Origin: Actinomadura mexicana
Lineage (GTDB): Bacteria; Actinomycetota; Actinomycetes; Streptosporangiales; Streptosporangiaceae
NCBI RefSeq assembly: GCF_900188105.1
Contig: NZ_FZNP01000007.1
Coordinates: 62,001 to 126,000, forward strand
Reading direction: 5' to 3'
Length of the DNA stretch: 64,000 nucleotides
The position numbers and the translations under genes were made by a program. Below, piece after piece: positions 52,452-62,911 of the stretch. Each line of letters begins with the position of its first letter. The stretch's first letter is position 1. A model generated the notes under the pieces. That model ran no database searches and was not told where the DNA came from. It saw only the letters and a list, made by a program, of their open reading frames with translations.

Positions 52452-53306
52452 TCAGGTACCGGAGAAGGCGTCGGCATTGCGCTCGCACCAGTCGGCGAAG
52501 GTCCGGGGCGGGCGGCCGAGCAGCCGCTGCACGGTGTCGGTGCGGACGGCGGCGCCGCCGGCGCGCATGTGCGCGTACCAGTCGACGAGGGCGTCGGCGA
52601 GCTCGGGTGGCGCGCCGCCGGGGAACCGTGCCCGCACGGCCTCCTCGGGGGTCCGCGCCGGGCGGACCTCGATGCCCCGCCCGGCGGCCGCGGCGATCAT
52701 CTCGACCTGCTCGGCGACGGTGAGGAGCTCGCCGCCGGTGAGGGCGTGGGTCCGGCCCTGGTGGCCGTCCTCGGTGAGGACGGCGGCGGCGACGGCCGCT
52801 ATGTCGGCGGTGTCGACCGGCGCGAACCGCCCCGGGCCGGTCGGGTCCAGGACGTACCCGCCGCCGCGGACGGTCGCCGCCCACTCCAGCGCGTTGGCCA
52901 TGAAGGCGCCGGCCCGCAGGATCGTGAAGGGGATGCCGGACGCGCGGACGCTCCCCTCCCGCTCGTGGTGCCAGCGGCCCATGGCGGGCACCGGGTCGCC
53001 GACCACGGTCAGGGACGACAGGTGCACGATGTGCCGGACCCCGGCGTCGCGGGCGGCGGCGACGGCGCCCGCGGTGTGCTCCAGGCCGGTGCCGGTCGGG
53101 AGCAGGAACAGCCGGTCCGCGCCGGCGAAGGCGGCCGGCAGTGTGGCGGCGTCGCCGAGGTCGGCGACGGCCCGCTCGGCGGCGGCGGGCAGGTCGGCGG
53201 CCCGCGCGGGGTCGCGGACGAGCACGCGGAACCGCGCGCCCCGGCCGGCCAGCTCGCGGGCGAGGTCGCGACCGATGTTCCCGGTGGCGCCGGTGACCAG
53301 TAGCAT
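52452..53306 (-). CDS. NmrA-like NAD(P)-binding SDR
   Basis: Atypical SDR of the NmrA/QOR2 group, 284 aa. The NAD(P) motif is LLVTGATGNIGRDLARELAG, then VLVRDPARAADLPA, a LPTGTGLEHTAGAV segment and HIVHLSSLTVVGD; the usual Y-x3-K is absent, as in NmrA-like proteins. The C-terminal domain is helical. It may be a quinone oxidoreductase or redox sensor. ATG 53306 has GGAGG upstream. It diverges from the MarR regulator, and two related palindromes lie between them, so MarR likely represses it. Confidence 0.9.
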   Translation of the reverse strand: MLLVTGATGNIGRDLARELAGRGARFRVLVRDPARAADLPAAAERAVADLGDAATLPAAFAGADRLFLLPTGTGLEHTAGAVAAARDAGVRHIVHLSSLTVVGDPVPAMGRWHHEREGSVRASGIPFTILRAGAFMANALEWAATVRGGGYVLDPTGPGRFAPVDTADIAAVAAAVLTEDGHQGRTHALTGGELLTVAEQVEMIAAAAGRGIEVRPARTPEEAVRARFPGGAPPELADALVDWYAHMRAGGAAVRTDTVQRLLGRPPRTFADWCERNADAFSGT

Positions 53307-53317
53307 GAGGCCTCCAA

Positions 53318-53337
53318 ATCGTTTGCCGTCTATCGAT
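53318..53337. promoter_or_regulatory. MarR-type operator, copy 1
   Basis: ATCGTTTGCCGTCTATCGAT is an imperfect palindrome just upstream of the NmrA-like start. It matches the copy at 53364-53383 at 16 of 20 positions. Confidence 0.6.
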
Positions 53338-53363
53338 GTACGCGGCAGAACGTTAGCCGGTGA

Positions 53364-53383
53364 ATCATTAGCCGTCAACCGAT
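53364..53383. promoter_or_regulatory. MarR-type operator, copy 2
   Basis: ATCATTAGCCGTCAACCGAT lies 22 bases before the MarR start and repeats the copy at 53318 with a 46-bp period, suggesting cooperative binding of MarR dimers. Confidence 0.6.
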
Positions 53384-53404
53384 CTGCCGGCGAGGGAGCC
53401 CGCG

Positions 53405-53836
53405 ATGCCCGACTTCCTGGACCTGCACAGCCGGACGTCCAAGGCGCTGCGAGCCGCGGCGGAGAACGGGATGCGGCGGCACGGCCTGCACTACGGGCAG
53501 GACTTCCTGCTGCGCGCGCTGTGGGAGCGCGACGGCCGCACGCCCGGCGAGATCGCCGCCGCGCTGCACGTCACCACCCCCACCGTCGTCAAGGCCGCCA
53601 CCCGGATGTCGGCCGCGGGCCTGCTCGTCCGCAGACGGGACGAGCGGGACAACCGCCTGGTCCGGCTGTGGCTCACCGACGCCGGGCGCGCCCTGCGCGA
53701 GCCGGTCGAGGCCGAGCGCCGCGCGCTGGAGGAGGCGGTCACCGCCGGTCTCACCGGCGCCGAGCGCGCGCACCTGATGAGCGCCCTGGAGAAGATCCAC
53801 CGCGCCGCGGCGGCACTGCCGGCCGAGGAGACCTGA
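53405..53836 (+). CDS. MarR-family transcriptional regulator
   Basis: MarR/SlyA-type winged-helix regulator, 143 aa. The core is LLRALWERDGRTPGEIAAAL, HVTTPTVVKAATRMSAAGLL and RRRDERDNRLVRLWLTDAGR. Length and layout are typical. ATG 53405 has GAGGGAG upstream. It diverges from the NmrA-like gene, with two 20-bp palindromic operators in the gap, a standard autoregulatory arrangement. The effector is unknown; an oxidant or quinone would fit the partner. Confidence 0.93.
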   Translation: MPDFLDLHSRTSKALRAAAENGMRRHGLHYGQDFLLRALWERDGRTPGEIAAALHVTTPTVVKAATRMSAAGLLVRRRDERDNRLVRLWLTDAGRALREPVEAERRALEEAVTAGLTGAERAHLMSALEKIHRAAAALPAEET

Positions 53837-53880
53837 CCGGCGCCCACCAGGTGCCCGGGTGTCCGTGCGGTGGGCGCCGG
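53837..53880. terminator. Hairpin terminator between convergent MarR and WYL genes
   Basis: CCGGCGCCCACC pairs perfectly with GGTGGGCGCCGG (12 bp) around a 20-nt loop, directly after the MarR stop and 28 nt before the WYL stop. Confidence 0.6.
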
Positions 53881-53908
53881 GCGGTGAGGCGCCCGGGGTC
53901 GCCCGGGG

Positions 53909-54862
53909 TCAGCGGGCGGCGCGGGCCAGGCGGTCCGCCATGGCCGCCACGCGGTCGCGCAGCTCGGCCGGCTCGCGGATCTCGAAGTCGATGTCGAGGT
54001 AGGCGATGCGCAGCGCCGTCCATTCCAGGGAGTCGGCGGAGGTGCGCAGCACGCAGGTGCGGTCGTCGATCGGCTCGACCTCGGCCTCGGTCACGCGGAA
54101 CCGGTCGGCCAGTTCCCGCGCGGACGCGTGCACGAGCAGCACCGCCCGCGTCGCCGACCGCGATCCCGCCATATGGCGGGTGACGAACTCGGCCGTGTCG
54201 GCGGCGGGCAGCTCGCGCGGGGGAACCCGCACGCCGGTCGGCAGCGGGCCCGACACGCGGTCGACGCGGAAGATCCGCCAGTCGTCGCGGACGGTGTCGA
54301 ACGCGACCAGGTACCAGCGCCGCCCCGCCGACACCAGGCCGTGCGGCTCGACCAGGCGCCGGGTCTCCTCGTCGCCGGAGTCGCGGTAGGCGAAGCGGAC
54401 GCGCTCGTGGTCGCGGCACGCCGCGGCCAGCACCGTCAGGGTCTCGGGGGCGGCGACCGGCCCGGCGGGCGGGGAGCCCAGGGTGGTGGTGGCGGCGTGC
54501 AGGGCGGTGACGCGGCGCCGCAGCCGCGCGGGCAGGACCTGTTCGAGCTTGGCCAGGGCGCGCACGGACGCCTCGGCGATGCCCTCGACCGCTCCCCCGG
54601 TGGCGGCGCGCAGCCCGACCGCGATCGCGACGGCCTCCTCGTCGTCCAGCAGCAGCGGCGGCATCGCCGCCCCCGCCTCCAGGACGTAGCCGCCGGCCGC
54701 GCCGAGCGTGGCGTGCACCGGGTAGCCGAGGCCGCGCAGCCGCTCGATGTCGCGGCGGACGGTCCGGGGGCTGACGGCCAGGCGCGCGCACAGTTCCGGC
54801 CCGCTCCACTCCCGGCGGGTCTGCAGAAGCGACAGCAGCCGCAGCAGGCGTTCGGACGACAT
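53909..54862 (-). CDS. WYL-domain transcriptional regulator (YafY-like)
   Basis: Helix-turn-helix plus WYL-domain regulator, 317 aa. The N-terminal HTH_11 is LLRLLSLLQTRREWSGPELC, ARLAVSPRTVRRDIERL and YPVHATLGAAGGYVLEAG. The WYL part has VRFAYRD and GLVSAGRRWYLVAFDTVRDD, where W-Y-L is visible. Such proteins often sense single-stranded DNA or nucleotide damage products. ATG 54862. It diverges from the second UvrA-like ATPase across 62 nt containing a perfect GGCCAG-GAT-CTGGCC repeat, so it probably controls that gene. Confidence 0.92.
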   Translation of the reverse strand: MSSERLLRLLSLLQTRREWSGPELCARLAVSPRTVRRDIERLRGLGYPVHATLGAAGGYVLEAGAAMPPLLLDDEEAVAIAVGLRAATGGAVEGIAEASVRALAKLEQVLPARLRRRVTALHAATTTLGSPPAGPVAAPETLTVLAAACRDHERVRFAYRDSGDEETRRLVEPHGLVSAGRRWYLVAFDTVRDDWRIFRVDRVSGPLPTGVRVPPRELPAADTAEFVTRHMAGSRSATRAVLLVHASARELADRFRVTEAEVEPIDDRTCVLRTSADSLEWTALRIAYLDIDFEIREPAELRDRVAAMADRLARAAR

Positions 54863-54885
54863 GCTCCCAGTATGCCGACCAATGC

Positions 54886-54900
54886 GGCCAGGATCTGGCC
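54886..54900. promoter_or_regulatory. Perfect inverted repeat GGCCAG-GAT-CTGGCC
   Basis: A 6-3-6 perfect inverted repeat lies in the 62-nt gap between the WYL regulator and the UvrA-like gene. It is just upstream of the TAGCGT -10 box of the latter, where a repressor or activator would act. Confidence 0.5.
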
Positions 54901-54924
54901 TCTTTGCCGCCTAGCGTTCCGGGC

Positions 54925-57251
<2,327 letters not shown>

Positions 57252-57255
<4 letters not shown>

Positions 57256-57722
57256 TTGTCGGGGACGAGGCGGGCGGGGAACCCGCCGGTCGCGATCGGC
57301 CCCCACCGCTCGATGGTGACGCGGATCAGGGACTTGTCCTGGCGGCGCATCGCCTCCCGGTACTCGTCCCAGTCGGGGTGCTCCCCGGCGATGCAGCGGT
57401 AGTAGTCGACGAGCGCGTCGGCGGCCTCGGGCATGTCGATGACCTCGGCGGTGCCGTCGACCTGCGCGTAGGGGCCGGTGAAGTCGTCGGACAGCACGCA
57501 CACCGACACGCGCGGGTCGCGGCGGGCGTTGCGGGCCTTGACCCGCTCGGGGTAGGTGGAGATGACGATGCGGCCCTGGCCGTCGACGCCGCACGTCACC
57601 GGCGACATCTGGGGCCGCCCGTCGGCGCGGGCGGTGGACAGCAGCGCGTGGTGGCGGGGACGCAGGAACTCCAGCAGTTCGGAGCGGTCGACGCGGTTCG
57701 CGGTGGCGATCGAAGGAGCCAT
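57252..57722 (-). CDS. PPOX-class F420-dependent protein
   Basis: Split-barrel flavin/F420 protein, 156 aa, of the Rv1155-like class. Its core is FLRPRHHALLSTARADGRPQ, MSPVTCGVDGQGRIVISTYP and RVKARNARRDPRVSVCVLSD, ending with RWGPIATGGFPARL. F420-dependent reductases of this group act on various substrates such as biliverdin or heterocycles. ATG 57722. It is convergent with UvrA-like copy B (overlap of stops) and diverges from the next PPOX gene. Confidence 0.88.
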
Positions 57723-57815
57723 GCACGCAACTCTAGGAACGGGGACCGATGAATTCGCCGCCGCCCCGCCGTCTACCCCTGCGAATGCTGCCGCGATTCA
57801 CGAAGGAGGGCGACG

Positions 57816-58340
57816 ATGAGCGACCGCGATCCCGTCGAGGCGCGCGACCTCGACATCTACGGCGCCGGCGAGATGGCGTGGGACGGTGTGCGCGACGCGC
57901 TGAAGGCGGCGCTGCCGAAGGCCGGGACGCCGGTGTTCCTCGGCACGGTCCGCCCGGACGGGCGCCCGCACTCGGCGGGCGTCGGCGCGCTGTGGCACGA
58001 CGGGGACCTGTACGTCGTCAGCGGGCCCGGTACGCGCAAGTCCCGGAACCTGGCGGCGAACCCGGCGTGCACGGTCTCGGTCCGCACCCCGGTCGGGGAC
58101 GTCGTGCTGGAGGGCGAGGCCGAGCGCGTCACCGACCCGCCGGTCCTGGAGGCGGTCGCGGCCGGGTACCGGGACGGCGGGTGGCCGGCGCGGGTGGAGG
58201 GCGCGGCGTTCACCGCGCCCTACAGCGCGCAGAGCGCGGGGCCGCCGCCGTGGCACGTCTACCGGATCACCTTCCACACGGTGTTCACGGTGGGGACGGT
58301 GGAGCCGTACGGCGCGATGCGGTGGAGGTTCGCGCGCTGA
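57816..58340 (+). CDS. Pyridoxamine 5'-phosphate oxidase family protein
   Basis: PPOX-superfamily split-barrel protein, 174 aa. TPVFLGTVRPDGRPHSAGVG and GPGTRKSRNLAANPACTVSV are characteristic. ATG 57816 has AAGGAGG seven bases upstream, which fixes the start and excludes the longer upstream open frame. It is the third PPOX-type gene in the window (others at 6097 and 57252), each only distantly similar. The substrate is unknown. The 113 nt between its stop and the next gene show nothing clear. Confidence 0.9.
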   Translation: MSDRDPVEARDLDIYGAGEMAWDGVRDALKAALPKAGTPVFLGTVRPDGRPHSAGVGALWHDGDLYVVSGPGTRKSRNLAANPACTVSVRTPVGDVVLEGEAERVTDPPVLEAVAAGYRDGGWPARVEGAAFTAPYSAQSAGPPPWHVYRITFHTVFTVGTVEPYGAMRWRFAR

Positions 58341-58453
58341 CCACCCGCGCGGAACGACCGGTGCGCGCACGTCGGGCGCGTGTCGACTTTGGTCTACGGG
58401 CGGTGGCCGTTCGGGCGTCGATCTCCGGCGCGCGCACCGGTGAGACTAGCGGT

Positions 58454-59626
58454 ATGGCAGGGGGTGGCTCACTGAACGGCGCGCCCGCGGGCCGCTGGAC
58501 GCTCGTCCATGACGGCCGCAGGCTGGAGGTCGAGACCGAACGCGCCGGCTGGGACCACACGGCGCGTCTGTACGCCGACGGTGAGCGGCTCGCGGAGGCG
58601 ACGGGCTTCCCGAAGGTCACGCTCCCCTGCGGGGAGCTGGAGGTGGTGGCCGCGTTCGGCCTCACGGGCCTGGTGACCGGGCAGGCCGCGCGCTGCGTGC
58701 TGCGCGTGCCCGAGCCGGGCGAGGACGGCGAGTCCGCCGGGGGGACCGAGGAGGACGCCTCCGAGGAGGCGGCCGCGGCCCCGGGGCCGGTGGCGTTCGA
58801 GCCTCCGGCGGGGACGCGGGCGGCGAAGCGTGAGGCGTTCGCGCGGGCGCATCCGGAGCTGTACGCCTCCCGCCATGTCGCGGCGGCGGCGGGCAAGGTG
58901 CTGTTCCCGCTGCTGGGGCTGAGCGTCCTTGTGAAGCTGCTGCTGGCGCTGGTCCCGTGGCCGAAGGTGGGGCTTCCCGAGGTGGATCTGCCGTCGGTGC
59001 CCTGGCCCGACATCCCGTGGCCGGACGTGCCGTGGCCCGATCTGCCGGAGGTGTCGGCGCCGCCGTGGGCGCACGCGCTGCCGGCGGCGGCGAAGGTCGC
59101 GGTGCCGGTCCTGATCGCGGTGGGCGTGGCGGCCAGGGAGGTCGAGCGCCGCAAGCGGTCAGCCGCTCAGCAGGGCGAACAGGCCGGCGCAGGTGAGCGC
59201 GACCATGACGGCCGCGATGGGCGGCTGCCCCCGCGCGGCCGGGCCGGGACCGCGCAGGGCGAGGTCGTGCGCGGCGATGGTTCCGGCGATGTGGCCGAGG
59301 ACGATGGCGTTGACCTGGACCTGCGCGGTGAGGGCGGGTCCGGCGAGGTCGTAGTCGACGCGGTTGCCGGTGGAGCCGAGCAGGTTCAGTCCCGTCCCGA
59401 AGGGGTCGCTGGCGAGGATGAACGTGGTCTGGCCCTCCAGGACGAAGAACGAGAAGTAGTGGGCCAGGGTGTAGCCGAGGGCGATCGGCAGCAGGGTCGC
59501 GGCGAACCGCGCGGGCCCGGACGGCGGGTGCGGGGCGGCGGGGTCCTGGCCGGTCATCCGGGCGCTGAGCCGCAGCGCCGCGACGTACAGCAGCGCGACG
59601 GCGCCGACGGCGGCGGCCAGGCCTAA
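58454..59626 (+). CDS. Membrane protein with PWPD repeats, apparent stop-loss extension
   Basis: Unrecognised protein. About 235 residues look genuine: an N-terminal soluble domain (GRWTLVHDGRRLEVETERAG, and a β-rich part to residue 80), an acidic linker, KREAFARAHPELYASRH, a membrane helix (VLFPLLGLSVLVKLLLALV), three PWPD(I/V/L) repeats, and a second hydrophobic segment ending VAAREVERRKR. After RKR the frame stays open for about 155 more codons. These are antisense to the next gene and low complexity, so the true stop was probably lost. ATG 58454 lies in the middle of a longer frame and is the best family-neutral start. Confidence 0.6.
   Translation: MAGGGSLNGAPAGRWTLVHDGRRLEVETERAGWDHTARLYADGERLAEATGFPKVTLPCGELEVVAAFGLTGLVTGQAARCVLRVPEPGEDGESAGGTEEDASEEAAAAPGPVAFEPPAGTRAAKREAFARAHPELYASRHVAAAAGKVLFPLLGLSVLVKLLLALVPWPKVGLPEVDLPSVPWPDIPWPDVPWPDLPEVSAPPWAHALPAAAKVAVPVLIAVGVAAREVERRKRSAAQQGEQAGAGERDHDGRDGRLPPRGRAGTAQGEVVRGDGSGDVAEDDGVDLDLRGEGGSGEVVVDAVAGGAEQVQSRPEGVAGEDERGLALQDEEREVVGQGVAEGDRQQGRGEPRGPGRRVRGGGVLAGHPGAEPQRRDVQQRDGADGGGQA
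58997..59041 (+). repeat. Three 15-bp repeats encoding (V/I)PWPD
   Basis: GTGCCCTGGCCCGAC, ATCCCGTGGCCGGAC and GTGCCGTGGCCCGAT are in-frame 15-bp tandem units coding for VPWPD, IPWPD and VPWPD. They lie between two hydrophobic segments. Confidence 0.8.
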
Positions 59627-60472
59627 CGTTCCGGCGGGGACGCTGGAGGGGTCGACGTTGTCGCGCCAGTAGGTGGTGCGGGTGATCCCGTCGAATCCGG
59701 TCGAGCCGATCAGCACGCAGGCGGTGGCGGTGAGGCCGGGTTCGGGTTCGCCCCGCATCAGGCCGGTGAGCGGGGTGCGCAGGACGAGGGCGCCGTCGCC
59801 GCGCCGCCCGACCGGGCACATCCGGGCCAGCAGGCTGGAGTATGCCTCGAAGCCGTCCCCGCGGGTGAACCAGTCGCGGCCGAACCACCAGGCCGGGGCC
59901 AGGTTGCAGGCGGCGTAGGCGAGGATGAGGGCGCCGACCAGGCGCGGGTCGGAGCGGTGCGGGGCGACCAGTTCCAGCCAGACGAACCCGGTGAGCCAGG
60001 CCGCGGCGGGCCAGTACCCGAGCCGGGCGGGCAGGGCGCGCCGCCCCGACGGCGGGGTGCGGGTGGCGCGGCAGAGCGCGGCGTGCAGGGTCCGCAGCGG
60101 GTTGACGCGCCGCCACACGGGCCCGAGCAGGACGCTGGCGGGGACCAGGCCCACCCAGAACGTCACGAACAGTGCCCACGGCGCGAGGTTGCGGGCGTCG
60201 GAGGCGGGACCGGCGAACGCGACGGCGACGACCAGGGCGGCCGCGGCCAGCGCGAGGGCGCGTCCGGCCGCGGTGAGGGCGGGCGCGTCCAGCGCGCGTG
60301 CGAGGGCGGGGGGCAGCGGGCGCCCGGCGTCCGGGTGGAGCCGAGGCCGTTTCCACGCGGCGGTAAGGGCGAGGAAGGAGGCCGCGACGGCGAGGCCGCC
60401 GCCGGCGATGGCGGCGACGGCGTCCAGCGGCAGGTCGGTGCGGCCGCCGAGCCCGTGGGCGAGCACGTGCAC
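59159..60472 (-). CDS. Polytopic membrane protein of unknown function
   Basis: Membrane protein of 437 aa with about ten predicted helices. Visible landmarks are GPVWRRVNPLRTLHAALCRA, WFGRDWFTRGDGFEAYSSLL, ARMCPVG, GSTGFDGITRTTYWRDN and GYTLAHYFSFFVLEGQTTFI, suggesting several conserved loops with His, Asp and Cys. The family is not recognised. It starts at ATG 60472, three bases after the cupredoxin stop, so the two are co-transcribed. Its 3' end overlaps the antisense extension of the PWPD gene by about 468 nt. A redox or metal-handling role is suggested only by its neighbours. Confidence 0.75.
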   Translation of the reverse strand: MHVLAHGLGGRTDLPLDAVAAIAGGGLAVAASFLALTAAWKRPRLHPDAGRPLPPALARALDAPALTAAGRALALAAAALVVAVAFAGPASDARNLAPWALFVTFWVGLVPASVLLGPVWRRVNPLRTLHAALCRATRTPPSGRRALPARLGYWPAAAWLTGFVWLELVAPHRSDPRLVGALILAYAACNLAPAWWFGRDWFTRGDGFEAYSSLLARMCPVGRRGDGALVLRTPLTGLMRGEPEPGLTATACVLIGSTGFDGITRTTYWRDNVDPSSVPAGTLGLAAAVGAVALLYVAALRLSARMTGQDPAAPHPPSGPARFAATLLPIALGYTLAHYFSFFVLEGQTTFILASDPFGTGLNLLGSTGNRVDYDLAGPALTAQVQVNAIVLGHIAGTIAAHDLALRGPGPAARGQPPIAAVMVALTCAGLFALLSG

Positions 60473-60475
60473 GGG

Positions 60476-60904
60476 TCACCCGACCTGGATCTCGAGGACG
60501 CGGGCGCCGGAGTGGTGCAGCTCGGCCTCGAACACGCCCGGGGTGTCGGCGGTGAACCGCAGGGTGGCCGCCCGGCCGGGCCGGAGCTCCAGCTCGCGGT
60601 CGTAGCCGTGCAGGTGGAACTCGTCGGCGGTGTCGCCGGTGACGGTGATCTCGACGGTTGCGCCGCGCGGGACCTTCACGCGGCGCCGCGCGGTGTGCGC
60701 CTTCCCGCCGGTCACGGTCACGGCGATCCGGACGGCGGCCGGCCCGGACGCGGACGGCGCGCCGCCCTGCGCGGTGGGCGGGGCGCTGGACCGCGCGCCT
60801 GACGGGGCCCGGGGCGCGGGCTCGCCGCAGGCGGCCGCCGCCGTCAGCGCCGCCGTGGCCGTGATCAGCGCCGCGATCGCTCTCGTTCGTGTCGGCCGCC
60901 GCAT
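60476..60904 (-). CDS. Lipoprotein with cupredoxin-like domain
   Basis: Predicted secreted lipoprotein, 142 aa. The N-terminus has an Arg-rich start, a hydrophobic run (AIAALITATAALTAAAA) and a lipobox-like AAAC, then a Ser/Pro linker. The fold is β-sandwich, with EITVTGDTADEFHLHGYDRE and TLRFTADTPGVFEAELHHSG, giving His residues (FHLHGY and ELHHSG) that resemble a type-1 or CopC-like copper site, although the Cys of a classical blue-copper site is absent. ATG 60904. First gene of an operon with the membrane protein at 59159, diverging from the histidine-rich membrane protein. Confidence 0.8.
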   Translation of the reverse strand: MRRPTRTRAIAALITATAALTAAAACGEPAPRAPSGARSSAPPTAQGGAPSASGPAAVRIAVTVTGGKAHTARRRVKVPRGATVEITVTGDTADEFHLHGYDRELELRPGRAATLRFTADTPGVFEAELHHSGARVLEIQVG

Positions 60905-60938
60905 GTCTCCCCTTCCGTTCCGGTGGTGCACACCACAG

Positions 60939-60956
60939 ATTGTGACACTAGACAAT
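60939..60956. promoter_or_regulatory. ATTGT-N8-ACAAT inverted repeat in divergent promoter
   Basis: ATTGT-GACACTAG-ACAAT lies in the 138-nt gap between the cupredoxin lipoprotein and the His-rich membrane protein. TGACAC or TGACAT recurs in this block (after 60942, 60956 and 60970). A regulator site for both genes is likely. Confidence 0.45.
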
Positions 60957-61042
60957 GACACATTGGGAAGTGACATACTCCGGTCAGGGGTTCGTCCCGG
61001 TCGATAGAGGGACGTCCCGGTTCGTGCGTCAAGGGAGCAGCG

Positions 61043-62911
61043 GTGTTGGAGCACGTGACGGGCATGAGCGCGACGATCAGCGGCGCGGGCGTCGCGGCGC
61101 GGCTCGCCGAGGCGCCGGCCAAGCCGGCGGGCGGCGCGGCACTCGACCAGATCCTCATCGCCTCGAGCGCCGCGGCCGCGCTGACGGCGGCGCTGCTGGT
61201 GCTGGGATGGGGGCATCGCAGCGGCCGCATCACGGTGCTGGCGCGGGCGGCGGACCTGGCGACGCGCGGCCCGGGACGCGGCACCCCGGGGTGGGCGGCG
61301 CTGCCGATCCCGGTCGCGATGGTGTCGCTGCTGGTCGCGCTGCTCGGAATGTACTGGGACATCTCCCTGCACATCTCGCACGGCCGGGACGAGGGGCCGC
61401 TGGCCAACATCGCCCACTACCCCATCCTGATCGGGTTGTTCGGCATCTTCACCGCCGGGGTGCTGGCCGTCGTGCTGCCCAAGGGCGAGCGCCCCGGGGC
61501 CGCGTCGGTGCGGATCACCCGGGACTGGCACGCCCCGGCGGGCGGCGTGCTGCTGGCCGGCGCCGGCTTCTACGCGCTGCTGGGATTCCCCCTCGACGAC
61601 GTGTGGCACCGCATCTTCGGGCAGGACGTGACGCTGTGGGGGCCGACGCACCTGATGCTGATCGGCGGGGCGGGGCTGTCGCTGGTGGCGATGATGGTGC
61701 TGGAGCGGGAGGGCCGCCAAGCCTGCGGGGACGCCGGGCAGCCGCCGGGGTGGCTGCGCTACGTGCGGCGCTGCATGCACGCGGGCGGGCTGCTGATCGG
61801 GCTGTCGGTGTTCCAGGCCGAGTACGACTTCGGGGTGCCGCAGTTCCGGCTCGTCCACCAGCCGCTGCTGATCGCGCTGGCGGCGGGCTGCGCGCTGGTC
61901 GCGGCGCGGCTGTGGGCCGGACGCGGCGGCGCGGTGTTCGCCGTGGCGTTCTACATGGTGGTGCGCGGCGGGGTGTCGGTCCTGGTCGGCGGGGTGATCG
62001 GGGAGCTGTGGGCGGCGGTGCCGCTGTACTTCGCCGAGGCGGTGTGCGTGGAGGTCGCGGCGCTGGTGCTGGCCCGGCGGCCGCTGGCGCTGGGAGCGGT
62101 GTCGGGCGTGCTGATCGGCACGGCCGGGTTCGGCGCCGAGTACGCCTACGGGCAGGCGGCGTTCCGGCTGCCGTGGACGCCGGACATCGTGGCCGAGGGC
62201 ATGGCGATGGCCGTGGCGGGCGGTGTCGCGGGCGGCGTGTGCGGGGCGCTGCTGGCCGAGGGGCTGCGCGGGCGGACGCCGCGGCCGGCGGTGGCGCGCG
62301 GGCTCTTCGCGGCGGCGATCCTGGCGGTGGCGGCGGCGGTCGCCAACGGCCTGGTCGTCACGGTCCCGCAGGGCCGCACGGCCACGGTCACCCTCACCGG
62401 CGTCCGCGGCGACGCCGCGCACCGCACCGCCGACGCGCGCGTCGAGTTCTCCCCCGCCAACACCGTCGACGGCCCGGCCTGGGTGACGGTGACGGGCTGG
62501 CAGGGGCGGGGCCTGCACGTCGACCGCCTGGTGAAGGTGCGCGAGGGCGTCTACCGGACGAGCGAGCCGATGCCGCTGCACGGCGAGTGGAAGACGCTGG
62601 TGCGCGTCCATGACGGGCGGGCGCTGGCGGGCGTCCCGGTCTACCTGCCCGACGACCCGGCGATCGGCGCGAAGGAGCTGCCCGCGCCGCCGCGCTTCAC
62701 CCGGGACCTGCAGGGCGAGCGGACGATCCTGCAGCGGGAGCTGAAGACCGACGTGCCGGGCTGGCTGTGGGCGGCGTGCTCGGCGGTGGTGCTGCTGTGC
62801 ACCCTGGCACTGGTGCTGTCGCTGGGCTGGGGCGTGACGCGGATCGCGCGGCGGCTGCCGGACCGTCCCGGGCGCGCCCGGGACGGGGCGCGCGCGAAGG
62901 CGGGCGCATGA
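61043..62911 (+). CDS. Histidine-rich polytopic membrane protein, possible metalloenzyme
   Basis: Large membrane protein, 622 aa, with about twelve helices. Conserved-looking polar motifs sit at membrane edges: W105-D106-x3-H110-x2-H113-G-R-D, H125 in NIAHYPIL, D185-D186-x2-H189 in LDDVWHRIFG, and W199-x-P-x-H203 in WGPTHLML. The C-terminal 140 residues are a β-domain with a YtkA/FixH-like flavour (VRVHDGRALAGVPVYLPDD) and one last helix. The His/Asp pattern suggests a buried metal site. GTG 61043 has AAGGGAG five bases upstream. Its stop overlaps the small downstream gene. No family could be named. Confidence 0.75.
   Translation: MLEHVTGMSATISGAGVAARLAEAPAKPAGGAALDQILIASSAAAALTAALLVLGWGHRSGRITVLARAADLATRGPGRGTPGWAALPIPVAMVSLLVALLGMYWDISLHISHGRDEGPLANIAHYPILIGLFGIFTAGVLAVVLPKGERPGAASVRITRDWHAPAGGVLLAGAGFYALLGFPLDDVWHRIFGQDVTLWGPTHLMLIGGAGLSLVAMMVLEREGRQACGDAGQPPGWLRYVRRCMHAGGLLIGLSVFQAEYDFGVPQFRLVHQPLLIALAAGCALVAARLWAGRGGAVFAVAFYMVVRGGVSVLVGGVIGELWAAVPLYFAEAVCVEVAALVLARRPLALGAVSGVLIGTAGFGAEYAYGQAAFRLPWTPDIVAEGMAMAVAGGVAGGVCGALLAEGLRGRTPRPAVARGLFAAAILAVAAAVANGLVVTVPQGRTATVTLTGVRGDAAHRTADARVEFSPANTVDGPAWVTVTGWQGRGLHVDRLVKVREGVYRTSEPMPLHGEWKTLVRVHDGRALAGVPVYLPDDPAIGAKELPAPPRFTRDLQGERTILQRELKTDVPGWLWAACSAVVLLCTLALVLSLGWGVTRIARRLPDRPGRARDGARAKAGA

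Noticed and set aside
52439-52455. CTGACA-TCTTC-TGTCAG as an operator or terminator
   Set aside because: The stem is only 6 bp and lies across a stop codon; too weak to call.
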